Below are positions 44,942 through 56,633 of a stretch of DNA of 64,000 bases, one piece after another. Both the position numbers and the translations under genes were made by a program. Source of the DNA: Phaseolus vulgaris (taxonomy: Eukaryota; Streptophyta; Magnoliopsida; Fabales; Fabaceae). The notes beneath the pieces are model-generated. The model did no database searches. It was not told the origin of the DNA and saw nothing but the letters and a program-made list of their open reading frames with translations. Positions within the stretch are counted from its first letter, which is position 1. The number at the start of each line of letters is the position of its first letter. The DNA lies in contig NC_023754.2 of NCBI RefSeq assembly GCF_000499845.2, positions 12,130,037 to 12,194,036 on the forward strand. The letters are read 5' to 3'.

Positions 44942-45317
44942 GAGGAATGGATACTAACAAACAGCAAGGTATGAAACACAAGATGCTGAAACTGATATTT
45001 ACTATTATTTTTTTAAAACCTTGTTTTATTATAAATCCATACCCACAAGACAATCTCTAATAATTTTAAACAATAATGACTAGTGATCCAGTCTAACATT
45101 AAAAATATACTTTGCTATGAGTTGTTCCATGTTTTTAGATTAGGAAGCAAACTTTAAGTTTGTTAAATTTTATAAAAAAAAAAATTGTAAAATAAGATTT
45201 ATTATTATGAAATATTATAGTATCTACTCGATCTAAGACTTTAAAAGATTATCAGAATTTGGTTTTTTAATTAATAATTTGATTAAAATACACTTAAAAA
45301 ATAGAACTTACTAATGT
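44942..45317. other. Non-coding AT-rich DNA upstream of the VQ gene
   Basis: Promoter side of the VQ gene. I see no recognisable element and no other gene. Confidence 0.4.
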
Positions 45318-45510
45318 CTGTCTGGCTGGAATGTGATTATGCTTTGATTTGTGTTGCGTTTATTGATAGGACAAATGTTCCTTTGATATTTCGGAATCGA
45401 TGAAATATTTGTGTTAATTACTATAAGAAAATCAGGTTTAGGGTTACTTATATTTTTCGTGAAGGAAATACGTGTGCTGATAAGTTGGTTGATTTGATAT
45501 TTTATTCATA
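45318..45510 (+). pseudogene. LINE RNase H remnant, copy 1
   Basis: The plus strand reads in pieces WLECDYALICVAFIDRTNVP, then IFREGNTCADKLVDL, the C-terminal RNase H-type domain of plant LINEs and related non-LTR ORFs. An in-frame stop interrupts it after FRNR. A related fragment is at 49490-49615. Confidence 0.65.
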
Positions 45511-46594
45511 GAAAATCATTTCATTGATATAAGAGGTTTTCATCTAATCTGTTATTAGAATTCTTTATGAATAAGTATAGTCTACCTATGTATCGTTTTT
45601 TGTAAAATATGAGTTTTGACTTAGGTCCCCATATTTTTATTTTTTTTAATAATACTTTTCTCATGTGATGACAGATGATTGTTTTTACTTGAGATGTCAA
45701 CATAGTTGAGAAATCAAGTTACATTATAATAATGTATAACATGAAAGATTTTATCGCATAACATGAAAGATTTTTTATAAAAGTACACCCGTCTTAGTTT
45801 TATTTGTTATCTAGTGTTAGTTGGAATAAATTTCAATTACTAATAGAGTGTGTTAGAAAGCATTTTAGTTTTAATTATTATAACCCTTGATTAGTTGCTA
45901 ACAGTTTAACTCTTTCTCCTCATGTCCATTTTGAAGAATAGCCTATGAAAGGAAGATATGCTGAATTTTGTTTTTACATGAACATGTGTGGATGTTGGTA
46001 AATTTAATAAGAATTTCTTCATGGAATGAAAAGAACTTGTTGTAACAGGAGATATAGATGCCACACAGAAGGGCATCGAAGGCACGCAGCTTAATATTCA
46101 AGCAGTAAGATGCAACATTTATTAATTTAATCTTCTTCCCCTGATAGCATCTGTGCAGTGACATAATCAAACAAATTGAAACTAAATAATTTGATATAGA
46201 ATAAGGTTAAAGAGATAAATAATTTATATTATTCCCAATCTCTACTCAATTTCCCTATTGCTTTTTGCCTAAACATAAATAGACTCAACGCATTATCCAA
46301 AATATTGTTTCTACCAGTATATATATTTGGATGATGGCATCTATATTTGAAATCTAAAGAGGTACGTTATGATTATCTTAATAACTAATTAAATATTAAC
46401 ATAGACTATTTAGTAACAATAGAAATCAATTTAGATAATAATAATTTTTTTAATTTATAAAATAGTATTTAATTTAATTAATATTATAATTATTATTTTT
46501 AAATGATTTCTATTTAATGATTTTTGTAATGGATTATTTAGTTATTATTTTATTGTTATTAAATTTTATAAAATTTTACATTTATAATCAAGGT

Positions 46595-46647
<53 letters not shown>

Positions 46648-47820
46648 ATTGAAAATGAAAACATTGTTTGCTGTGTGTGAATGGTTGTGCACGCAATATC
46701 ATTGTCAAGCTCATATTAAAATCAATGATTTTGGCATTGGCTGTCGATGGTGCAACTGAGAGGTACATCTTCATCAACTTCCAAAAACTTCCGTAAAATC
46801 AAGCACTTGGTTCCAAACATTTATTTTCTAAATTATAAAATGATTTATCACTTCAAAAGTTTATCTATCTCCTTTTTTAATGAAATATTTTCTCTGAGTT
46901 AATAAGAGATCATTTTGTAATTAAATAAAGAAGGGAAAAAAATTGATTCCTACGCGTTTTAAATTATCTTAAAATATTCAGACTTAAAATTTTTATTTAA
47001 ATATTTGAATCGGTAGGTTTTTAAATAATTGCTTAAAATATTAATGTTTTAATGGTATATATTTTATAAATAATTAAGTGAGTTATTTTTATTGATTTTT
47101 TTATACCAAATAAAGAAAGTCATGAAAAAGTAAAGTTCTCTTTTGATGAAAAAATTAATTAAAAGTAAAAATAATATTGATTTAATTAATTTTATGAAAT
47201 TCAACAATACTTTTGAATCATTCAAGCAAGTGGCATTTGGATCTAAAATTTCTTTTAATGGTCCTGTAGTTGGCAAAATCAGTGACATGGTCAAGAAGCA
47301 ATTGACACAGAGGATTCAACTGTTACAGTAGAGTTTAAATTTGTTGCACTTTCATATTAATATGTGTATCTATGCATTACTTTCATGGTATAAATCACTA
47401 TGAACTTTAATTGAATCTTAGTTTCCATTATTTTCTTTCATTTCTGTTGTATACTTGTAACTAGCATTTTTCGTTCAGGACCTGCAGGGATATAATGGCT
47501 ATGACTTTTTTACGTTTTTTTTTTTCTTTCTAAAGGACAAAGTTCTATTGCACGAGGAACCATTCATTGCACTACACTCACGCGGGGCCAATTTTCACTC
47601 CCAGCAATTTCACTTTTTCACACTTTTAATACCACACTATCTTTACTAAATAAGTCTGGGCTCATTTTACTGGCACAACTTCATATATTTTTATATATTA
47701 ATCTAATTATCTAAAGAATAACTAAGTTATATAGTAATTGTGTAACACTATATTATTTACTTAAGGTATTAGACATGTTCTTTAAATATTAGATATGTTT
47801 TTTAAATATGTTCTTTTTAT
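45511..47820. other. AT-rich intergenic DNA with an (AT)n microsatellite
   Basis: No supported gene. An (AT)n tract followed by TATG repeats occupies about 46597-46648. Around 46376-46560 there is a foldback-like AT-rich stretch reminiscent of the hairpin MITE at 8349-8735, too diverged to call. The remainder shows only short meaningless frames. Confidence 0.5.
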
Positions 47821-47825
47821 CGATT

Positions 47826-48105
47826 CAAGTGATTTGGACTCCTCATGATGACTGTCAAATTAGAAAAGTGTATGAGTCAAAGATAAGAAAATGTCTTTGT
47901 GATATGTTTGGTAAAGCTAGGGTGAAAGTGACTAAACCTAGCTGGATCGGTTAAAAAGCATGGATTGGTCTCTTAAACTATTGGGATTTTAAAAAGTTCA
48001 AAGAGAAATCAGTCGAAAATAAATTGAATAGATCATCGACTCGAGGTGGGACATTGCACTCTATGGCCATAAATCACACATTGACATTGCATTGGGCCTA
48101 GTAAG
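47826..48105 (+). pseudogene. En/Spm-type Transposase_24 remnant
   Basis: The plus-strand translation gives ESKIRKCLCDMFGKARVKVT, then PSWIG, stop, KAWIGLLNYWDFKKFKEKS, then NRSSTRGGTLHS. The tryptophan-rich block followed by W.(T/F)..FK.KS...N(R/K)(A/S)S..GG.LH is characteristic of the second gene of plant CACTA elements. It carries stops and no neighbouring exons were recognised. Confidence 0.5.
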
Positions 48106-48939
48106 TATCTATATTTTGTTACATAAGTCTGAATTCAGTAGATAATATCTAATGTTGATAATTTTTTCATTTATTTCAAGAACGTAAATTTGGTCGACCG
48201 GTTGAACCCGATAAGTTATTCATGGTCACACACAATAAGAAGATGGGCTTTGGGTAGATAGTTGTGCCTGATAGACTTATGTAAGTTATTGCTATAATTT
48301 TGTGTGCATAATTTTTATTTCTCATTTAGAGTATTGCAAGTGTTAGGAAATCAATTGTTCAAGTACATTGAAGTTCAATTGTTATTCACTTTGATTTGGA
48401 ACTTGAACCCAATTGTAGGTGTTACAATTGAACTTCCATATTGATTGCAAATTTAAATTTGGATTGCCTATTAAAAAGCATTGCAGGTGTTATACTTAAA
48501 ATTCTAGTTCAATTATAAATTGATATTTGGATTGACTGTTCAAAATAAATTGAGGTGTTATAATTGAAATTTGGATTGGAGGTTGGAAAAAATTACATGT
48601 GTAGTAATTGAAATTTTGATTGACGATTGAAAAATATTGCAAGTCTTGTAATTGAAATCACATATTTTAAATTAAAAAGTGGATTGTAGTTTAAAACAAT
48701 TTATAAGTAGTATGATTCTTACCTGGTGGTTTTATAAATTTAATTGTAAATTTTAATCAATTAGTAGGTGATACTAATTTAATAATATCAAATTAAATAA
48801 TAAAATATTTGTCTACACGAGTCTTAGTCGGCTCAGGTCACAGTCGAGTCGAGTCGACCTAGGCCAAAGTGGAGTCGAGTCAACCTGGGCTGACTCGACT
48901 CGACATAGGCTCGAGCTTGAGTTTTAATTTTGCTTTTGC
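48106..48939. other. Non-coding DNA with short repeats
   Basis: Between about 48340 and 48720 the phrase TTGAAATTTGGATTG and relatives recur at 50-80 bp intervals. At 48825-48910 there is a run of GAGTCGAGTCGAC/ACTCGACTCGAC phrases forming a self-complementary tract. No gene. Confidence 0.45.
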
Positions 48940-49135
48940 TGCTGCCATAAACAACCGGTTAAAACGAAGATTCAATCGATTGAAATTCTGCAAATAGTAT
49001 TTTACATTGTTTGATTGTCTTCCTTGATTGCTTAATCTGTGATTTGTGATAAAGCTTCATTCTTATTCAATCTTTATGAAAATATTTTGATAAACAATTC
49101 ACCCTCCCCCTATTGTTTAAGCCATTAATTCAACA
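48940..49135 (+). mobile_element. LTR end fragment of a SIRE-like copia element
   Basis: The stretch ends AATTCACCCTCCCCCTATTG...AATTCAACA, matching in reverse complement the AAGAGGGGGGTGAATTG block just inside the LTR ends at 49616 and 56634. It also has the CAACCGGTTAAA motif seen in the 49616 LTR. No element body follows. Confidence 0.5.
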
Positions 49136-49489
49136 GCTTGTAATCGGGGATGTTAAGAGATTCATTTTGGCCACTAACTCGGAGTTTGTTTTTGGATAAA
49201 TTATGGTTGTGAGTGGACTCTATTGAATAACTTATATAACAACAATATCAACTTTTTTTTTATACTTCTATTACTTCAATTTTTTTTTTGTATAAGATTA
49301 TATATATATATATATATATTTATATTGATTTAAAATTAGTTATATATATACATATCACCTATCAAATTTATAATTTTTTGAAAAGGAAATTTAAAATTGA
49401 AAAAAATAATAATTAATGACCACTTAATGTGATTATAAATAACTACATTGATAGTAAGATTAAAGAACCTTCAAATGATGGGGCTTCAA
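49136..49489. other. Non-coding AT-rich DNA
   Basis: Contains a short (AT)n tract near 49297-49320; nothing else is recognised. Confidence 0.4.
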
Positions 49490-49615
49490 ATGATGGGGCT
49501 TATTAATGTATGACTTGGATGTGATTTTGCCTTGGTTTGTGTTGTGTTTACTGCTAGGACTAATGTTTCCTGGATGTTTCGTAATCGATGAAATACTTGT
49601 CTTAATTATTAGAAT
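49490..49615 (+). pseudogene. LINE RNase H remnant, copy 2, cut off by a copia LTR
   Basis: Aligns with 45318-45430 (GGATGTGATTTTGCCTTGGT, GTAATCGATGAAATACTTGT) and stops where the LTR begins at 49616, whereas copy 1 continues. The LTR insertion therefore interrupted, or its flank truncated, this relic. Confidence 0.6.
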
Positions 49616-51375
49616 TGTAGACATTAAACAAGAGGGGGGTGAATTGTTTTCAAACGTTTTTTCAAAAGTTTTGAAGGTATGAAGAAAGTCAAAGAAGAAT
49701 CACAGCCAAAGGAATCGAAGAACACAAGATAAAAATCAATTTTAGTTGAATTCCAGAAATTCAACCGGTTGTTTCTGCGATTCAACCAGTTGCTTTTATC
49801 AGCAGAGTGTAAAAAACAACTAAAAACATATATGCAAGAGTTAAGGGAGAGAAAGAATCACACAAGCAACTTTATACTGGTTCACTCTTATACCAAGAGC
49901 TACATCCATTTCCCATAAACCTCTGGGTATCCACTAAGTAATCAAAAACCAGATTACAAACACAAAACCACCAAAGAAGTGATCTTGATCCCCTCAAGAA
50001 CACACACTTCTTCTGGCACACCACAAACAAACCACAAATCAGAACACCCTCTGACTCTGTGAACACCAGTACTTACAGAATTACAAATCAAGAAGAAATA
50101 GGATTGATCACACCTGGTACAAATCAAATCAAAGTACATAGCAAGTCCTACTTCACTCTTAGGCTTTGTTTGGATTGAGGAGGGGATTTGTGAAGAGGGG
50201 AGAGAGTGGATTTGTGAGGATTGAAGAGGATGTGTGAGGATATGTGAGGTTGTTTGGATTGAGGGATGATAGAGAGGATTTGTGAGGATGGTTTATTGTA
50301 AGTTTACAAAATTATCCTTATTAAAAAATATTTAAATAATAAATTATGATTTTTTTTTGTGTAGGTTTGAATTAATTAAATATTTTTAACATATAATATT
50401 CATAATTATTTATATTTTTAATAAAAAATTAAAAAATATAATATAAAATATTTTGGTGTTAAATTGAAATAAATTTATTAAATACATTAAAATTTATGAA
50501 AATAATATTCATTTGTTAATTTATATAACTATATATTGTTGATATTATAACTTTATTTTATTATTTTATTATTTATAATTATATGTTGTTATTAATAGTA
50601 TAATTAAATATTTTTGAAATTATAAATAATAAATAAATTTATGTAATATTTAATTTTGTATATTAAAATAAAATGCATGCACAAGGGTATTTTGGTAAAA
50701 TGCAATAATCTTACTAAATCCCCACAAATATCTTCATTTTGTGAAGAAAGAAAAAAACCCTCCACCCTCTCCCTCATCCTCTCCCCCACTCTCAAAACCA
50801 TGGAAACAAACACAAAAAAACACCCCCTCCCTCCTCCTCCCACTTGGAAGCAAACACACCCTTAGAGAAATATCCAAAGCCTTAAGCAATATTACAGAAA
50901 ACTTGATTTCAAAAACTGATCTTGTAAGTTTGCTAGGAGCATATAACAGAACATTTATACTCGAAATAGTAGTTGAAAACATTTATATAAAAGCCAAATC
51001 ACTTTCAAATCATTTAAAGCAGATTTAACAAACTTAACAAAATTCTGTTAAGGCACTTAAAAAAACAGTTGGTTGTTTTGTCGAAACAACCGATTGAATT
51101 GGTTTGACAACAAAGTCAACTAAGTTCAAACCTACCAAAACCAGTTTCAAAAATCTTAAGTATGAAACAATTAATTGAAATGATAAAACAACTGGTTGTT
51201 TTTCTGCTTCTTCATAAAACACTCTTTTCAAAAAGATTTCAATTAAACCAGCTTTTGGATTCAAACTAAGAGTGAATTAACAAATTCAAACTACCCCCGA
51301 ACACACCCAACTAAGCTAACATCAGCCTTCAAACAATCCATGGAGATTTGGAGTCATCAAAGCACTTCTTCAACA
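49616..51375 (-). mobile_element. 3' LTR of a SIRE-like copia element, interrupted by a MITE
   Basis: On the minus strand the LTR starts TGTTGAAGAAGTGC right after the purine tract AATAGGGGGAGAT and ends TTTAATGTCTACA. Just inside the end is AAGAGGGGGGTGAATTG in plus orientation. CAACCGGTTGTTT-like motifs occur at several positions inside. Without the 700-bp insertion and its TTA the LTR is 1057 bp. The matching 5' LTR is not in the window. Confidence 0.8.
50162..50861. mobile_element. Harbinger/Tourist-like MITE with TTA target duplications
   Basis: Termini GGCTTTGTTTGGATTG (left) and, in reverse complement, GGGTGTGTTTGCTTCC (right). TTA is repeated at 50159-50161 and 50862-50864, the target preference of PIF/Harbinger. 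The 700-bp interior is AT-rich and non-coding, with GA-rich subterminal segments. It lies within a copia LTR and so is younger than it. Confidence 0.78.
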
Positions 51376-51388
51376 ATCTCCCCCTATT
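51376..51388 (-). other. Polypurine tract beside the 3' LTR
   Basis: Minus strand AATAGGGGGAGAT, directly before the LTR start TGTTGAAG; primes plus-strand DNA synthesis in LTR elements. Confidence 0.75.
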
Positions 51389-51882
51389 TGATGAAGACAA
51401 ATCCCTGGTTTGCTTTGTTGAGTTCTGTTTGAATTTGAAGGTACCTGCAAAACAATCAAAACAGCAGTACCAGAAGGTAATTCCATCCAAAATCTCTTGC
51501 ACTGCTGAACCAACTTCCACTATGTGATTTCCACAAAGAAAAACCACAAAATCAATTTGAAAAACTAGTGTAAGTAGGAGAGAAAATCAGAGTTTCCTGC
51601 ACAACTACATATTAGCAATCAAACAGTTATAAGCAACAATAAACCAACAACCAAACAAACAAATTCTCCCCCTATTTGTCCTCACAAATAGAGTAAAAGA
51701 GTATAAGAACAATTTTCACAATATCAAATGTTCAAGCAAAATAAACCCAGCAAATATAAGATTGTTCATCAGAAACCCAACAAAATTAAAAGACTTAAGA
51801 CAAGAACAAATCTTCAATCATCTTTCCCATATTGGAGTTCAAATAGATGATTCTAAACTGCTTCAATATGCTCATCAAGATT

Positions 51883-52976
51883 CTAAAAACGAGACACACA
51901 TAATTCATGATGGCTCTTTTGTTCATCTGCAAATCTGTCCATTCTGCTCAACATCAACCTCTCAAAAGGTGACATGGATGTGATGCGTTCACCCATGTTT
52001 CTAGCACTTTGTCCAACTTCATAACCACCGGCACCATCTCCTCCAGCTTCCATATCAGTAGTAGCAACAACTGTTTGATCTTCATCTTCACCTTCAGCAT
52101 GTGCACCACTTGATGAACCAACAAGATCACCACCTTTGCTTATCCATCTTCCATTAACCTTTGTGAATCCCATCCTACTTAGGGGTCCATTATTGAATTC
52201 ACTTATAGTCTTCACAAGTTCATATTGTTTATCCTCCAAATGAACTTCAAAATAATGTAGAAATTTAGTAATCAAAATAGCATAAGGATAGTGATAATCA
52301 CATAACCTCATAGATTTCAGCTTGTGCTCCTTAAAGACATGAATCTAGTTGATTTTGGTCTTGCTCATGATGCAATATATGAAGACAAGATATTCTTCAG
52401 TCAATGTAGAATGGTTCTTCCTCTTGGAGTTAGCATCCATGTGACAATGAATCCAATAAGCCTTTCATTCAACTTTTGTCTCCCAATAGAAAAATTTCTC
52501 ACTGAAGAATGAGGATCCTTCAAGCAGCTCTTGTAGAATTGCATTTTGTTAAACTCATCAACAACTCCAATGTTTCCCTTGTTGATCCTCAGTCCAGCAT
52601 CCTTCAAACCAGTTATTGCAGTCCATACCTCTTGGGTAATCTCCATATCTACTCCCTTCACATGAGAGCAAATATTGTTACCAACAACTTGAAGATTGGT
52701 ATAGAAAACTCTTACCAAACCTGGGTATATGTTCCCAGTCATCCCAATAAACCTCTTCAGCACTTGGTCTTTAAGAAGACTCCTCACTTCCAGAAGCTTT
52801 TGATATTTAAGCCAGTTGAAGGATATGATCTTTGGAGTGTTGATCAATTTTCTACTAGTTTCATGAAGATATTTGTCTATCTTCTCACTTTCACCTGAAA
52901 ACAAATTCTCCAAACGTTCTTCTCTCTCTATACCCCTAGAGTTCATCCTCTTGGAAGAAAGAGGTGTAGATTCCAT
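51883..52976 (-). pseudogene. Env-like protein of a SIRE-like copia element, broken
   Basis: The ATG at 52976 opens 192 codons, including INTPKIISFNWLKYQKLLEV and LTPRGR, to a premature stop at 52401. The second part continues in another frame from about 52311 to 51883, including YHYPYAILITKFLHYF and an acidic Gly/Glu-rich tail. A frameshift lies near 52412 and an in-frame TAG near 52345. The position between pol-side sequence and 3' LTR corresponds to the env-like frame of SIRE-type elements. No signal peptide or transmembrane helix is evident, so a true envelope function is doubtful. A related gene is at 58885-59987. Confidence 0.7.
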
Positions 52977-53560
52977 GGAAAATATTTAAGGAACAACACA
53001 CACACAGAGATAGTTCACAAAAGTTTAGAGCAAAAATAATGGGTTGTTCTTGTGAGAAAGAACAACAAAATAAGTTATTTATATAGAGATAAAAATAGTA
53101 CAAAAATTTTCATTCAATGGGTTGTTTTGTTTTACATAGAGAATATGGCAGAAGATGACAGCTTTATGACAGTCAAGGCACATAAATCACATGGAGAGCA
53201 CATGTAAACTTTGACTAGTCATAAAAACACTTTATTTTCAAAGAAAATATGGAATATATTCAATTTATGACCAATGTAACTTCCTTTCAGAGAGAACAAA
53301 AAATCCATGATGAATGCAATTTGACTTGTAACAATTTGGAGAAGGAATCTGCAATAGAAACAATGCATAGAGAAAAGAGACCCATTTAATGCAATGTTGT
53401 TATAGGGAAACAATCGGTTGTTTCGTGAAAACAATCGGTTGTTTTTTTGTAACAGCAAATATGAAATTTCATAATAAATGGCACAAAAGAAAAACAAATG
53501 AAATTATTAAAAAAAATAAAAGAGAATATTATTCCAGAGTTTAAGAGAACATAAGATCTT
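52977..53560 (-). mobile_element. Remaining 5' side of the truncated SIRE-like element
   Basis: Non-coding. It carries GGGTTGTTTTGTTTT and two close copies of AACAATCGGTTGTTT (near 53409-53440), motifs also present in this element's LTR. Pol is missing altogether; the element is truncated near 53560. Confidence 0.45.
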
Positions 53561-53599
53561 TTAATTTATGCAATGCTTAAGATTAAGAAAACCCGTTTT

Positions 53600-54449
53600 A
53601 CTTTCAAGCCGCCGTATTTGATTGATCTTCACTACAACACGTCTCTTTTGACCAAGCTTTTTCTTGATTCTTAAGAATGCCCTTGTTGTTAACTCCATAG
53701 GTTGCATGCACTTGAAGCTTCTAGAATTTCTCCCTTGTCATATGCTTGTAGCAACCACAGTCATGAAATCACATGTGCTGTTTTTCCACCAAAGGAACCT
53801 CCATAAGACAAAAATCAAGCACCAAAATTTGGTCCCATTACATGGTAGAATTAGCCACTCATGTTGGCTATTACAAGCCCGTAGAGCAAGAAAAGAAGTT
53901 CCAGGATGTTTCTCCTTGACGGATGCCTCCTCTAAGGTTTCTAACACCTTCTATTCTCCCAAATGATTTCCAATCCACTCAATGATGTATAGGGTTGTGC
54001 CTCAAGCCTCATATTTAACCTAGTTGTGATGGGCCTAAGTGACTACTCGCCTAGGCGTTATTAGGCTCGCCTGAGCGAGTTGCACGAAAAAAGGCCCAAT
54101 GTCAATGGAGTGATCTCGCCTGGGCGAGATTGAACTCGCTTGGGTGAGATCCTCTGGGAGCTCCTGGCTTGGGCGAGTTTAGGCGAGCTTGGGTGAGTGC
54201 TGGTGCATTCAAACTTTTTCTTTTTAGGTTTGTATATTCTCCTTTTGCCCTTTCATCAACATTTTTTCATAGAATCTTGAAATTAACACAAATTTGGGAA
54301 TAAATCATTCTTATTCAAATTATAATCACAAGACATATAAAAAGATTTAAATTCATAAATTAAGGGTTATATTATAGTTATTTTATCAATTAATATCCAT
54401 AAGTGTCTGTATTTTAATATGAAATATTACTGAAATCTAAGACTTATCA
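53600..54449 (-). mobile_element. LTR-like repeat, copy 2
   Basis: On the minus strand it begins TGATAAGTCTTAGATTTCAG at 54449 and follows copy 1 (from 4828) through AATATTTCATATTAAAATAC, a CTCGCCTAGGCGAG microrepeat (about 54040-54190), a GAGGCTTGAGGCACAACCC block and an AGAGGAGGCATCCGTCAAGG block. The lower edge is uncertain. Confidence 0.6.
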
Positions 54450-54452
54450 ATC

Positions 54453-55640
54453 ATGAACCACCCAAGAACAAAACAAAGCTCAATTCCTAAAATTACTTTA
54501 CGATGTCGAAACTTGGTAGCAGATCACCACTTATTCCTACAAAGGTCACCACTTAATATGACTATGACTAACTACATTAGAAATGACATTAGAGAACTTG
54601 ACTATCATGTCCTGCACTGGGGTGACTTTACACACACCTCATGCACTGCACCACCCCATCCAAGAAAAAGACAACTGAAAATTTCAAAAATTACTTCTCT
54701 GCGCATAAAGTTGGTAGCAGGTCACCACTTATTCCTACACAGGATCCACTTAATGTGATTGTTACTAACTAACTACATTAACAGTGATATTATAGAACTT
54801 GACCTTCATATTCTTCACTGGGGTGACTTTACACACACTGCATGCACTGCACCACACTACACAAGAACAACACAACTCAAAAATTCTAAAATTACATCAC
54901 TATGCAGAAAGTTGGTAGCAGATCACCACTTACTGTGACTAACTACATTGACGCTGAGATTAGAAAACTTGACATTGGTTTCCTCCACTGAGGTCATTTT
55001 ACAAACATGTTATGCACCACCAAAGAATAAAACAAAGCTCAATTTCTAAAATTACTTCACGGTGCAGAAACTTGGCATAGGTCACCACTTAATGTGACTA
55101 TCGCTAACTACATTAAAAGTGACATTAGAGAACTTGACCATAATGTCCTCTACTAGGATGACTTTACACACACCACTACACCACCACACTCAAGAATACA
55201 ACAAAGCCCAAAATTTCTAAAATTACTTCATTATGCAGAAAGTTGGTAGCACTTATTTTGACTAATTGTATTAAAATTGAAATATGATAATTGTACCTTG
55301 GTGTCCCACACACAAGAGCAACACAACTCAATTTCTAAAATTACTTAACGACATAGAAAATTGGTAGCAGATCACACTTATTCCTACACAGGTAACCATT
55401 TAATGTGACTGTCACTAACTACATTAACAATCAAATTAAAGAACTTGACCTTCATGTCCTTCACTGAGGTGAATTTACACATATTTCATGCACTGGACCA
55501 ATTCACACAAGAACAACACAAAGCTCAAAATTTCTAAAGTTATTTAATTATGCAAAAAGTTAGTAGCAGGTCACCAATTATTCTTACACATATCACCACT
55601 AACTCTGACTAACTACAATGACACTGAGATAAGATAAGTG
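54453..55640 (+). repeat. Satellite-like tandem array, unit about 165-200 bp
   Basis: About six to seven imperfect units, each with GGTAGCAGATCACCACTTAT, an ACTACATTA segment, and CACTGGGGTGACTTTACACA. The GGTGACTTT mark recurs at 54621, 54822, 54992 (as GGTCATTTT), about 55156 and 55468. No coding content. Confidence 0.8.
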
Positions 55641-56100
55641 TCTAATTATAATTGGTGAGCTTGGTTTGTGTATGCGGTGACTTAAGCATAAGTGTTTGCA
55701 CAATTGTAGTTTTTTTAAAGTCTTGCCCACAATATCAAGGATGATGATGAGTGATGTGACTTAAGTTCATTTCGTGTTTGCACATAATGGTTTGTTTTGG
55801 TGTGATATTTCATTAAGTAATTTTGTGTTTTACGTGAAACAAGTGTTTCTCGATTTTGACGAATGTACTCCAAATATCAAGAAATGTGTAGGTATTATGC
55901 TAGTTTGTTTGATTATAAGTGATTACCCTGATTTGTGTATGTGGTGACTTGGGTGTGTATTTTTGGACAATTATATTGTTTTGAAGCAGTGACTCTCAAG
56001 ATCAAGCATGACGACGGAAGACATAACATGCCTTCGAGTGGTCTTTTTTTACAATTTTCATCCCATTGGTGCTGGATTGTGTACAATATAATTGAAAACA
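55641..56100 (+). repeat. Diverged duplication beside the satellite
   Basis: The phrase GGTTTGTGTATGCGGTGACTT near 55660 and GATTTGTGTATGTGGTGACTT near 55930 introduce two similar segments of about 150 bp, both with ACAATTRTA and ATCAAGSATGA later. Confidence 0.55.
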
Positions 56101-56633
56101 TGCCATAAATAAAAATAATTATGGAAAATGATGAATTGTTGCTTAAACATTATTAGACAAATAAAATTTGGTCACTGGCGAAGTGGCGAAATGAACATAT
56201 ATTGTTATCAATTTACAACACCAAAGCAAACACACTCCAAAAACAAACATAAACAAGTGCTTAAGAAGTATGAATAAAACGTTCCCTAAATCTTGTAATT
56301 ACAATATGATGACAATTTTCTATTCCTTTCCTCTTAGTCGAAAAATAACTACATCTATATCAAATTTGTTATACAAGTATAAAAAACACCAAAATAAAAT
56401 TGCATCATGGACATGATACCATACACCCTACACTCTGCACAACGAAAAACAAATCAATCAACCACCATAGTTAACGTTGTCCTTAATTTATTATGCACGT
56501 TACTTGTTAAAGGACAACAACTTGTGTAATGATAGCAGAAATTGAAAAAGAAAAACATTATGATGCAAAATTTATAATCGTAGTTTAGTAACACAAATCA
56601 TAACAATAGATATGAATCAAGAATGTAGGAAAT
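56101..56633. other. Non-coding AT-rich DNA
   Basis: No gene or repeat recognised up to the LTR at 56634. Confidence 0.4.

Noticed and set aside
50741..51028. Ser/Pro-rich plus-strand frame
   Set aside because: It crosses the end of the Harbinger-like MITE into the LTR and cannot be a conserved gene.
53664..53966. 100-codon plus-strand frame
   Set aside because: It is antisense to the LTR-like repeat copy 2, and the corresponding part of copy 1 has no such frame.
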